Source of the DNA: Mermis nigrescens
Taxonomy: Eukaryota > Nematoda > Enoplea > Mermithida > Mermithidae
Assembly (NCBI GenBank): GCA_036768485.1
Contig: JAVLUZ010000340.1
Coordinates: 5,515,886 to 5,579,885, forward strand
Reading direction: 5' to 3'
Length of the DNA stretch: 64,000 nt
The translations under genes and the position numbers were made by a program. This document shows, one piece after another, positions 43,875 through 55,743 of this stretch; positions within the stretch are counted from its first letter, which is position 1; every line of letters begins with the position of its first letter. The notes beneath the pieces are model-generated. The model had not been told where the DNA came from. It saw nothing but the letters and a program-made list of their open reading frames with translations, and searched no databases.

Positions 43875-46322
43875 TAAATGTAGGTACACTTGCATGCCCG
43901 CAACGATTGTGTTCACTTATCAATTGACGCCAAGTTTGCTTGCTATAATGCTCATGATAACCAGAATGAAACACCTTTAAATACAATTGCTCTTAGTTTT
44001 CTAACAATCACGATACGAGGCAAATCAGCCTTGCAACTTGCAAGCACTTAACAAAACATTTTAGATTATATTCGTACACTCTTATGTGGAGCATTAAAAT
44101 TATTTAAAGGTTATACTTTTTCCGAGGCAACTGAATGTACATAGATTTTTCGCGTTGCTTAGAAGAAGTCTTATTTTTAGCAGATTTTGCGCCTTTAGGC
44201 ATTTACATAGGTAGCTTTTTCCTATTTTCCTCCTTCTACATCCTTAATAATCCCAGTCCCAAGTATATTCGTATTTTTTGTCCCATCGGAGCATTTTACT
44301 TTGCTAGTACCATACTTTTAATTAGCATAATTTCAGTAAATCTGTCAGTAAACACATATGGTAACTTGCTACAATAATAACAACAGTCCAAGAACGCGGG
44401 AATAATATTGCTCTAAAGATCAGCATTATCTTTGTTAAAAAAGACAAGCTTACTTTATTCAAACGGATCAAACGTGACATGGAACATTTTGAAAAAAATT
44501 AAGCTTCTGCAACGCTCTTAAACTGAACCTAATTTTCAGTGTAAACCTACATAACTGCTGCGTGTAAGCAAAACATACAGTCAGATTCGTAATCCTGACC
44601 TTACAGAAATCATTTGGAAAAAAATTCACGTTTTGCACCGCTCTGGAAGTAAAATAAATTTGTAGTGTAAATAACATATTAATAAAAATAAATAGTGCAA
44701 ACTTTTCACAAGTAATAGGCGTCGAGAAGACTTACAGTCAGATTCGTAATTCTGACATTACGTAGAACATTTTGAAAAAATTTAGCTTCCGCAAGGCTCT
44801 AGAAGTAAAGTTAATTCGCAATGTATAGTTTACACAACCACAGAGTGTAAAGAAGATTTTAGTCGGATTCGTAATTCTGATATTACTCTTACATTACGAT
44901 CAACATTTATGAGAAAATGTAGTCTCTACAATGACCTGAAGACAAATAAATATTAGATGTAAACCACTTTACACCACTGTTGAGTGTAAACAAATGCGAC
45001 CACCTAGCGTGTCACAGTCAATTATCGGTAAATGTTTAGACTTTAGATCATGTCCAGACTCATAACTGGAGAAGTTGGCAGAAAAAACAACACAGAAACA
45101 CATTTAACACACCCAATTTTTGACTTTACACCTCCCGGAAAAGCTAAACATTGACGTAAACAAACACAATTCGCTCTGACGTCTGCCCTTAGAAGGTACT
45201 TTATTTTTATTCTATTCGACCTATCCCGACTTCTAAACGGAGAAAGTGGCGAACAAAAAAATGGACAGAAACATATTTTTTACCATCCAATGCATTGTGA
45301 ACTTTGAATATTCAAACCTAAATCCCTATTAAGTGCACAGAAATTCATTTGAGCCAGTTTGTAGCCTTTCAATTGAAGTACATTTGTATGTGGAAAACTT
45401 CTGTTCTGCAAAATATTTGAGATATTTACTAATTAGAATGGCGAAAAAACGGGTTTTTTCCGCCAATTTTACACCCCCTAATTTTGAACTTTACACCTCA
45501 ATAAGTAACTCAATATTAGGGTTGTTTAAACACAATTAGCTGCGACATGTAGCCCTACTTTATTTCTATTTATTCAATTGATCCTGACTCATAAGTGGAA
45601 AAGTTGGCAGAGAAATCTTAGACAAAATCTGTTTTTTGTACTATATACTAGAATATACTACTACTATACTAGAGTGTAAAGCTTAAACCCCTTGATCTAA
45701 CTCCGTATTGAGTGTACATAAGTTTGCTGATAAGCCAAAAGTAGCCGTTGAGTCGCAGTACATTTCTGCTGGAACAAGTTTTTGGAGACTCATTACCGGA
45801 GTTGTTGGCAGACAAAACACAGGCCGAAATGTGTCTTTACACCCTCAGATTCTTTACATTCTTTACACTGCCACTCTGGAAATAAGTCATTTTTCGGAAA
45901 AACAAAAACGCGTCATCTAGCTTAATCAGTTGTCTACATTTTCAAAAAACCAGACCAAACAGAATGCGAAACTGAACTGGAAAAGTCGTGAGCCCGCCAA
46001 AATTTTGAAAAACTATATATTATAACATTATAGTAAAACTTTGCACGCTCTTTGCGTGCTCAGTATTGATTTAAAAAAGAAACAAAAAAATTGAATTTTG
46101 TTATTATCTACCTTTTAAAAAACCCGCTCAATACAGAAGTGTCCCGTTATAGCTGTAGGGTAGGGGAGTAGACATATGATGGGGGTATCCAAGTATATTA
46201 CAGGTATGCGCCAACGCGCTACCTGTGATGATTTTGTGGCCATCGTCTGTCAGATTAGGTTTTCCAATGTTTTTCCGGCGCTTTGCACAGGACAATAGAA
46301 ACTTTTAAGGTGTAGTCCCAAT

Positions 46323-46591
46323 CAGGCATTCACGTGCGGAGGGTTAGGGGGTAGACCCCTAGAATGGAAAAATAGGAAATTTTCTCGGGAAACTGAGTCA
46401 AAATGGAGGCCGAAAATGGATGAAAATATAAAATTTTCGTTGAAAGTGTTTTAAATTTATCGGAAACTGTGTAATAACGTAGTTTTGACGCTATTTTACC
46501 GCTTATACCAGTTGTCATTTTGGCTAGAAAGCTCAATTATTGACCGCCTCCTTGACCCCCCTCCCTAGATCGGCTATGCTGTGCTTCTATG
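46323..46591. mobile_element. hAT-like MITE, family B (copy 2)
   Basis: Same insertion as 36338-36604, with flanks GTCCCAAT and GTCCCAAC. Confidence 0.75.
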
Positions 46592-47508
46592 GTCCCAACA
46601 TTGTGACCGTCTCAACGTTGCCACTGCACATATCCCGGCTGCCTTTTTTCCAACTGTTTTTCGAGGAACCATCTTAGTTCCAATTTAGGCTTAGTAAATG
46701 CGGAAAGAAAATATATCATGTAGGTACCACCTGAAATATATTCTTTTGTTTCAGATGGTGGCAAAGTTGGGACTCACACGATGCATGCTTATGAATTAAT
46801 TGACTTTGATAGCTCTACATGCCTTACGTTTGTAGCATTAAAGTTCTCACAAAGACCTCTTAAGTAACAGCATACCTACTCGTACACTATATTCATGCGT
46901 TTCCTCATTGATTAACTATTTCATTTTTATTTTTCAAATTTTATTTAATTTATTTTTTGTTTATTATTTTTTATTATTTTATTTTTTTTATTTTTCCATT
47001 TCCTTCTTATTATAATTATTACTATTACTTTTATTGTGACTTGACTTTCAATGAAATATGAAATCTTTGTTTTACTGACACTTCCGCCATTTTAGGCTGA
47101 TTCAGCGAATTTGTAAAGATGGATTGTATTTGTCTAAAATATAGCACAAAGCACTATAAATATTTGGGATACACTTAGTTCCGGCGGAAGAGTCGTCGTC
47201 GAATACAAAAAGATGTTTTATAATACCGTTTGTGATCATCAGAGTTCTGAACGATTTAAATGACGTCAAGATATTGTTAAATACAAAGATAGAAAGGCAC
47301 TTTGCAGTTAAACCCATAATCAGATGTTTCATCTCTAATAATTAAGCAATATTGTTACCATCCGTTGCAACCAACCAAAATATTTGGCCTGTCGGTATCA
47401 ATGGGAATTTTTTGAAGGGCATTCAACTGCCTACTTGGTTATGAATATGGAAAATAAGTAATTGAAAGATTGTGCGACCCAATATAAATTGTTATTGTTC
47501 TTTAAGAT
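46592..47508. other. Copy 2 sequence without a recognised gene
   Basis: AT-rich, with a T/A-rich low-complexity stretch at 46917-47036. It corresponds to 36605-39236 of copy 1 minus the 1.7-kb hAT remnant. Confidence 0.4.
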
Positions 47509-48081
47509 CAGGGCCGGTCTTAGGGAGGGGGCGAACTGGACGGCCGCCCAGGGCCGCTAAAAAAATTGTAAGGGACACACCTATAAATTCTTTCACATGT
47601 TTTTCTGGTGTGCTTATCCATTACTAATACTAATATAAATTTTAAAATGTTTTAATCAATGTTTCAGATTTATTTGTCATCTTCACATTGCGTGTTTTGC
47701 TCGCCTTTTCATGCCACGCGTTGTCCTTCACTCATTTTTTCTTCAACTTTATATTAATCCGCTCTTCTCATTTATTATTCCTTTGTGCAATTTTTATACA
47801 TTATCGTTGCTTTGTTGATGTAATGTATGCTCTTTGTTAAAGTCTCAGATTTTTTTACTTAGCTTGCCTTCATTTTGTGTTATGCCTCCTACATGCTGTT
47901 GGTATTGCGTATTTCATTTCGGCTGCACTCTTTCTCGAGTCTTTTTTTGTGTATGTTCAACCTACATGCTCATCGGTGATATTTTGGCATTCGTGTAGCT
48001 GGTTCACATATGTATTAACATAGTCATATTATAAGGGCGTATGTATGCAGTCGGTAGCATCTGAGGAAGCGAAAGAAAGTT

Positions 48082-48154
48082 GCTGGCAGCTGGATTGGAA
48101 ACGTGGACCTCTTGCTCCAAAGTCCAGAATCATAACCAATCGACTAAGGCTGGC
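48082..48154 (-). tRNA. tRNA-like sequence (Pro/Gln-like), degenerate
   Basis: On the minus strand the order is GCCAGCC, TTAGTCGATTGGTTATGATT (A-box-like D-arm), CTGGACTTTGGAG (anticodon-loop-like, reading TGG or TTG), then GAGGTCC and ACGTTTCCAATCC (B-box-like T-arm). The 73-nt span equals a tRNA, but the anticodon and acceptor stems do not pair well. It is more likely a tRNA-derived SINE head or pseudogene than a working tRNA. Confidence 0.35.
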
Positions 48155-48236
48155 TTATTTTGATAAAGAATGTAAGGTATTCGTAATGTTTAGCATCGGT
48201 TTACCTGTTGATTAGGCTTAGGCTTAGTATCATGTA

Positions 48237-48376
48237 CTGACCAAAATGTTGGTACCAGCGTTTAAAATAAGCCTGAGTAATGGGATGCGACGAGCGGGGC
48301 GAGCGAAGCGAGCGACGTGAGCAAGCATCCCATTAATTAGGCTTATTTTAAACGCTGGCACCAACATTTTGGTCAG
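48237..48376. repeat. Fold-back, 51-bp arms around a CG-rich loop
   Basis: The arms run CTGACCAAAATGTTGG... and its complement ...CCAACATTTTGGTCAG. The loop of about 38 nt contains repeated GCGAGCGAAGCGAGCGA, strikingly CG-rich in this genome. Confidence 0.75.
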
Positions 48377-48681
48377 TCACATGAATCTACAGAAACAATC
48401 CGAGCACTGCCTTATTTTTTTCCGATTTGACTTAAATCGAACCACTTAGGTGGCAGCTTTCAGCGGATACTACTTGCTGTATACGTACTTATAACGTGGC
48501 TATCTTAATACATATGTGAACCAGCTACACCAATGCCGATATTTTTCTTAAGCTTTGTTGTTGTCAAATGAAAAGCTACAGTCAAACGTTTGGATTTCTT
48601 TTCAATATTCCAGTCTTAAAAACCTCAAAAGACTGCGACTTATTGAACAGCTGCAAGGATTAAGCCATTTCATTAGACGAT

Positions 48682-48993
48682 TTGAATGGATTAGATGTGT
48701 ACACAGAACTTAAAGTTCTTATTAATTCCATGAATGAAATATTAGATTCGCCACTGATCGCTCTTAAGTACTTGTTCAGAAATGGATTCCAGGATGTTTT
48801 ACCAAACGTTGTAATTACTCTCAGGATTTTACTTACAGTCCCTAAAACCGTGGCCTCAGCAGAACGTTCATTTTCGAAATTAAAATTGATCAAAACGTAC
48901 TTAAGGTCTACTATGACTGATTCTCGTCTCACTGCTTTAGCCCTCATTTCTATTGGAAATGATATGTCGTCTTTTTTAGATTTTTACTATTGA
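48682..48993 (+). pseudogene. hAT transposase fragment, C-terminal dimerisation domain
   Basis: The 103-residue frame shows LRILLTVPKTVASAERSFSK, KLKLIKTYLRSTM and RLTALALISI. The frame ends at the dimerisation region, and the catalytic part has not been found upstream, where a 552-bp element is inserted. A close relative of the fragment at 38281-38658, about 70-80% similar by eye. Confidence 0.85.
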
Positions 48994-49248
48994 TCGATTG
49001 TTTTGCTGCTCAAAAAGCTCGAAAAATAACTTTATAGTGACGTTGTTCATTCATGCTTTAATTTTTTCAAGACTAAAATGTTTTGATATCGATTACCTAT
49101 TGCTGCTTTCTCAAAATTTTAATAACATTTTGTTTCATTATGGTACCTAATAAAAATGTATTGTTGCACATATTGAAAATCTTTTGGGGCCGCTAAAATC
49201 AGTTTCGCCCAGGGCCACTAAAACCCCAAGATCGGCCCTGTTTAAGAT

Positions 49249-49979
49249 AGTGAATTAAGACTTTTCAGACGGGTTGCAAAAGGCCGGACTTTTCGCTAAA
49301 ATGTCAAAAATAGTTTTAAAATCCGAATTTTGCGCGGATTGGAGTTTTTTCGTCTAGTCTGGCAGGTAGAATATGAAAATTTTTAAATTTCTGAAAATGT
49401 AGCATAAAAAATGTCAAAATTGAATTTCGTCAACCATAACGTCACATGAAAGATTCGGAAACAATAATAAAATGACAAAGAAAAGGAAGGAAGAAATGGA
49501 AAAATATGTAAATAAGAAAATATATGTTTGTTAGAAAGCATAATAAGAAGAAACGACGCGAGAAATAGGATCATTGTCAGTTTTTTAACCGAAGGTGCAC
49601 AAATTCGCTCGGAAAACTCGCATGTTTGTATACGATTTTTCCCTTGCTTGACGGAAATAAAAACTTTTGCAAATTTTCGATTTTTCTTTTTTATAAGACT
49701 CGTAATCTTAAAAGTATTACTTTTATTTACACTGCAGAAGTATTAAATTTTACATGTGATTTTCAATATATACAGTAATATTAGAAATTACTTTTAAAAA
49801 TAATTAAAATTGACGAAAATTTCGATCTTTCTAGGTCGCCGGTCGAGCGAAGAAGGAATCGGGCGTTAGAATAATAAGGAAATCGGCTTGCCGAGCTACT
49901 GCATGCATTAGGCTTAAAAATAGACCACAGGTGGTTGGTGCAAAATTCGAAAGAATCAAATTAAGACTGCTACGGCAGA
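49249..49979. other. Unassigned sequence after the duplicated block
   Basis: No gene supported. The ORFs here are short and lack recognisable products. Confidence 0.3.
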
Positions 49980-52440
49980 GATGCAAAAATTATAACTTTC
50001 ATTAAACTTTCTTTTAATCTACTATTTTTGGGATATTTTTTCAACAAAAATACGATTTATTAATTTATTTAAAATTAATGAAAGTTGTAATTTAAAGATT
50101 GTGGCTTTATGACTTAATTTAGCTATACCTGTGTAATTTTTATATTAATTAGGTTCATTCTATTCAAGGTTAAATTTTTCGTAAAATGGGATATCATCTA
50201 AACAGAAGCATATTTAAAAAATTTTTTTCTCAAGGTTTATAAATTGAGAAAATTGTTATTAATATTGCAATTAATAGAAATCATTGTTAATTTTATAGTA
50301 CATTTCGAAGGATTTATTCTCTCTCGATTAGAAGTTTTTCCCCATAACTATTAAAAATTTTAGGAATACTAAATTTATAGATTTAAATTTGAGCAGTAAT
50401 AAAATTTTAGAAAATTTTGTCTATAATTTTCAAGCTTTAAAATTTTTGCTTTTTTACCATTTTGCGATATTTTCGTGTGATATTTTGCTTATTCTATTAT
50501 TTATTAATAAGCTATTAATTTAAATTAAATTATAGAATTTTAAATAGAGTGTAAAATAATTCTCAAGCTTACTGTATGGAATAAGAATGATTTTATTTTT
50601 TGAAATCAATTCAATATTTTAAAATTGCCTTTCTAAAAATTTACAATTAAATTAGCCTATAAAAATTACCTATTCTACAATGGAATCATATATTTCAGTA
50701 TTAAGCTAATTAAAGACTATGACATTCTTTTAAAAATTAATAAAAGATATTTTTCGATAAAAAATATCTCAATAAAATAGGAACTCAGATTGACGAGCGA
50801 TTTGTACTAAATGAAGGTTATTATTCAAATTTTTATTATTTATAAAATTTTACTACCTACTTTTAGGAATTATTGTTGTAGACCTAAGATAAATAATATA
50901 AAAAGATTAATATTAACAAAAACTCTAGTATTTTAATGACATAAATATGCTTTTACTTAAATAAATAGGAAATATACATCAAAAACATTTTTAAAAAGAT
51001 TTTTAATAATATGTGTACCATGATATTTATTTAATAATAGTTTTAGCATGATTATTTTAAAGTAGCATAATTTATTGGTACTCAATAAAGTCCTTATCTA
51101 AGGTATAATATTATTTTTAATTTAATAGTATAAATACTTCACTAAGATCTGAAAAATAAACCTATAAAGGTTACCAGACGACCCTAAGATTTAGAATAAA
51201 TTTTTGAAAAACTTGATTCAGTAAATAATTTAAAAAAACCAAAATTTTATTTTTTAAAACTTCTAGGACATTATCTGTTTGATTAAGGAAATCATTTTAA
51301 ACTATAGTATTAAAATTAATAATACGGCATACCTTATTGCTTTGAAATCAATTGATTCGAATTCTTTGAATCAATTTATTTTACGGATTAATATTTTTCA
51401 AAAAAAGTGTTGGTCTAACATTAATTAATTTTAAATCAATTATTATCTTATAACATTTTGATAATAATTTAATTATATTTAATTCATTTGAAACAGAGTT
51501 TAACCAAGAGGCCTTCTTAACATTATTTATTGATTATATTAATTAGGTTCATTCTAATCAAGGTATAATGTTATAAGCAAAATTTGATTTTAAATCAGGG
51601 TTTTCTCATGGTAATCTTTATAGATTTATTGTCAAAATCTTAGTTAAGTATAATACTACTTTTATACAAATTTAGTAATATTCGAAAACTTGCCTAGGAT
51701 TTGGTGGGGAATAGAAATTATGAAAATTTGTCTTGGAGCAGCAAGGTCACAGCTTCATTTATTTAATTAAAAATCTTTTTTTAAAATATTTTTGATAAAG
51801 AGTTATAATTTTTGGCCATCCAGAAGTTTACGTTTTAATTTTTATTGAAATGCTTTAGAGATAGTAACTTAAAAATCTATTAGTGCAAATTATTAGAGCA
51901 ATATGACCTTGGCATATTTTAAAAGTAGCTGTTTTGATTCTTCTTCTGTTCAATTTTTTGAGCCTACCTTCATTATATGTATACTTTAAGAATTATTATT
52001 AAAAAATTTTGCATGAATACAGAAGAAACTTCAGAAAATCTTAATATATCTACTAAAACTTATTCTTCATATGATATAATAGAAAGTCATCAATATGATT
52101 AAAAATGGAAAAAGGAGATAATAGAAGAAAAAATAAATAAATAAAAAATAAATCAATTAAATGTAAATAAATGAGGCATGCTGTTAGTATAAAAGAAACA
52201 AAAAAACGCGAGAAATAATTCAATAATATGAAAACTTAAATATCTTTATGAAATTAGTCAAAATATCATACTAAAATATCCCAAATTTTTATTTTTTATT
52301 CAAGATTTTTAGTTGTTATGACTAATGTTAAAATGCTGTTGCACAGGGCAGCATGAAAAAGAATAGAAGTATAAAACTGTTCAAAAGAAGGAAGATAAGA
52401 ATGTTTTATAGAAAAGAGATGATTGAATCAAGACGAAATT
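49980..52440. other. Extremely AT-rich segment
   Basis: About 2.4 kb with long A/T runs, very few CG dinucleotides and almost no ORFs. The composition differs from the rest of the window. A short mitochondrial-like stretch lies within it. Confidence 0.6.
51787..51846 (+). pseudogene. Possible nuclear mitochondrial fragment (cox1-like)
   Basis: The frame at 51811-51840 reads FGHPEVYVLI, the universal cytochrome oxidase subunit I motif around helix VI. Upstream, ATTTTTGATAA would give FW under the mitochondrial code. Similarity fades within about 50 bp on each side, so this would be a decayed or rearranged insertion. Confidence 0.35.
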
Positions 52441-52448
52441 GAATAGAC

Positions 52449-53162
<714 letters not shown>

Positions 53163-53341
53163 ATCTTTGACAGAGGTTACATTTATTGCACATTAGATAT
53201 AGATTTACTATTTACTGTAAACACCGTAAAAAATAAGACGAGCGTAACCTGAAATGCGCGCAGCATAGTAACGGCTATATCTCTACATAAGCGGGAGTAA
53301 TACCGATCTAAGCGGGAGCGAAACCGACCTAAGCGGGAGCA

Positions 53342-53690
53342 CAGGCGTAGCCAGAATTTTTGACTTCGGGGAGATCCCAAAAAGAATTTTTATATAAAAA
53401 ACCGGTGCGGCTGTTGAAAAATGTGTTTTTTTTGGGCTTTTCGCATCGTAGGGCAGTACAGTTATTTGCAGTCAACTGCAGGTAATCTAGCACACAATGT
53501 AAAATTATATGCAGTCAAAAACCAGTGGCCTAGACTGCAGGTAATATATCACACAACGTAAAATTATATGCAGTCAAAAACCAGCGTAAAAAACCAGCCT
53601 ATGAAAAATGAAGAAGTTCGAAAAAAGTCGATAATGCGAAAATCCCTGGCTAATATTGAGAATAAGGTGACCCCTTAGAAATTAACTTTG
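53342..53690. mobile_element. hAT-like end and a 59-bp direct repeat
   Basis: CAGGCGTAGCCAGAATTTT at 53342 is a hAT-type terminus without an identified partner. At 53476-53525 and 53535-53585 a 50-bp sequence starting CTGCAGGTAAT is repeated directly with period 59. Confidence 0.5.
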
Positions 53691-53849
53691 CATGGATGAT
53701 TTAATCTAACTAAGGGTCAAGGAATTCAAATCTGGAAGAATTAGGTGTCGGTCGGCATTATTGACCGAGTTACAGGCTGTTGAACTTCATGTGTTTAACG
53801 ATCAAGTAAATTAAAGATCAAGTATATATATTACCTGCAGTTTAACCTA

Positions 53850-54662
53850 TCAAGTAAACTTGATTTTAATTTCCACTATAATGATATAACGCGTAGAGCT
53901 TATGCTAGGGCTATGTTAGTATCTAAATCATTTGCTTCTAAAAATAAACTAAATATGTCTAGGGCTTTTACTGTTTACGTCAGACCGCTTCTTGAGTATT
54001 GTAGCACTGTTTGGAATCCATACCGTAGGATCCCATGTTTCAATGATCGAAAATGTTCAAAGGAAATAACACGTAAAATTATTGGATTTCGGGGACTTTC
54101 TTATGCTGAAAGACTCAGTTCCTTAGAATTGGATAGCCTGGAGATTCGCAGATTGCGTAGTGATTTGTGTATGATGTATCAGATATTGAGTGGTAGATGC
54201 GTTTTGCAGCAAGCCGACTTTTTTACTTTTTGTGAAAACAGCACGCGTGCTCAAAATTCAATGAAATGTGAATGCACTCCTTTTCGGCTTGATGTTCGTG
54301 GGTATGATTTATCCAATAGAGTGGATTCACGTATGTAATTCCCTCCCTGAAGCTGTTGTAAGATCTCCTAGTGTTGCTTACCTCCGTTAAAAATTGAAAA
54401 AAAGTTGATCTAACGGGGTATTTGCTAGGGGGCGTGTTCTAAGTGCACAATTTAATTAGCCTGCGCGCCTACCTTCGTCTTTTGCACTAATCTCGTATAA
54501 ATGTACTTTAATTAATAATTTCTTGTTTTTAGAATATGTGATTTTGTATGATGATTCATGTCGAATGTTTATTTATAAGTGTATTGCATTGTATATTAAT
54601 GTTTCTTTTCTTTTTGTGTTCTTTTTGTGCGACGAAAATAAAATATTTGTATTTGTATTTAT
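53850..54662 (+). pseudogene. 5'-truncated non-LTR retrotransposon (Jockey/CR1-type 3' end)
   Basis: The frame includes AYARAMLVSKSFASKNKLNM, AFTVYVRPLLEYCSTVWNPY, then LSYAERLSSLELDSLEIRRL and LCMMYQILSG, the conserved post-RT region. A frameshift near 54320 moves the reading to CNSLPEAVVRSPS. The 3' end shows a TTTGTAT-type tail with AATAAA near 54640-54660. It is inactive. Confidence 0.85.
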
Positions 54663-54854
54663 TTGATAACAAATTAATTAAGACGAACTGGGCTATTCTC
54701 AATATCAGCCGTTTTTACTTCTATTATACTTAGGCTTAGGCTTAGTATATCTGAAAAGGTGTTTTAAGCTGCTTAGGTCGAGGTTGCTCCCACTCAGGTC
54801 GATGTATAGATGCTTAGGTCGATGTATAGATGCTTAGGTCGATGTATAGATGAT

Positions 54855-55100
54855 TAGATGTTGAAATGTCAAATTTTCAAAAAAAACAACGTGATTTTAT
54901 GCCTTTTCAAGCAATAATCTATAACGTAGATGTTGAAAACACGATCTGTCAACCATGAGAGTGAAAAAAAAATCTTTGAAAAATTTTTTTTGCAAAATTT
55001 TTTTTCACTCATGGTTTCCGACAGTTTTTTCGACTTCTAAGTTAAAGATTATTGTTTGAAAAGGCATAAAATCACGTTTTTTTGAAAATTTGACAAGGTC
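54855..55100. repeat. Internal fold-back, arms about 115 bp
   Basis: AAATGTCAAATTTTC, CGTGATTTTATGCCTTTTCA and CATGAGAGTGAAAAAAAA are repeated in complement on the other side of about 54985. Confidence 0.65.
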
Positions 55101-55342
55101 ACCTTATTCTCAATATACTCCAAATCCCTAAATCCTGCGGTTTTGGTACACAAATTTAAGGAATTTTTACACTTTACCGGAATTTTTTGTATTTTCCTGA
55201 AAACGACTTTTTCTGCCATTTTAAACGTCGCCGATTCCAAAAAAATCAATCATTTCGCGCGGAAAACACTGTATCATGAGAATTTTCAACACAAAATATG
55301 GAAATCTTATGTATTTAATAACCATTCCTACGTCGATATAAG

Positions 55343-55743
55343 CACTGGCGTAGCCAGTGGGGGGGGGGGGAATTCCCCCTGGGGAAAATTTTTACATTTT
55401 CAAAAAGTGAGCAATATGGTTGCGTGATGCTGTCTTGCGATGAAAAATCGAAAAATTCGGTGCTTCGCGCCCGTTTATTCTATTATTTTGGCAGTTTCTA
55501 CCGTTTTATTGGTGGAAAATCAAAAATTAGCGCTTCGCGCGCATAAGAAGCATTTTTTCCGTCAAAAACATGAAAATATTTTTGAGAAATTTTAATTTTT
55601 CAATGGCTTAAATGGTGCAGGATGATGTGAAAAGCCCGAAAAACACGTTATTTAACGGCCCCGCGCGTTTTTACGCGCGTTTTTTAGACGAAAATTTTTT
55701 TTGGAATTCCCTCCCCCTGGCGAAAATCCTGGCTACGCATATG
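55343..55743. mobile_element. hAT-like MITE with perfect 8-bp TSD
   Basis: CACTGGCGTAGCCAGTGGGG at the left, CATATGCGTAGCCAGGATT in reverse at the right. GATATAAG is duplicated exactly (55335-55342 and 55744-55751). Contains the hairpin GGTGCTTCGCGCCC (55459-55472). Confidence 0.85.

Larger units (their letters stand above)
41603..46224 (+). mobile_element. Element X, copy 2, with two secondary insertions
   Basis: Inverted-repeat block from TAGCAAAGAAAAATGCTC (41603) to about 44310, then the TGTAAAG array and the GCGC hairpin end (46199-46224). It is interrupted by a Harbinger-like element and a mariner-like MITE within the inverted-repeat block. Confidence 0.65.
47986..48537. mobile_element. 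Nested TIR element with perfect 8-bp TSD
   Basis: Termini GGCATTCGTGTAGCTGGTTC and, in reverse, GGCATTGGTGTAGCTGGTTC. GATATTTT is duplicated exactly (47978-47985 and 48538-48545). Copy 1 has the single uninterrupted GATATTTT at 39731-39738. The interior is not ordinary: a tRNA-like sequence and a GC-rich fold-back. Confidence 0.9.
40113..48816 (+). repeat. Long direct repeat, copy 2 (starts at the gap)
   Basis: Homologous to 29622-40011 throughout. The first bases after the gap (AGGATCATCGCCAT) match 29626 on. The homology reaches the point in the hAT element where copy 1 breaks off; sequence beyond 48816 has no partner. Confidence 0.9.
47509..49240 (+). mobile_element. hAT element with perfect 8-bp TSD
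   Basis: Left CAGGGCCGGTCTTAGGG and right, in reverse, CAGGGCCGATCTTGGGG. TTTAAGAT is duplicated exactly at 47501-47508 and 49241-49248. Inside are a transposase C-terminal fragment and a nested 552-bp element. Confidence 0.9.
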
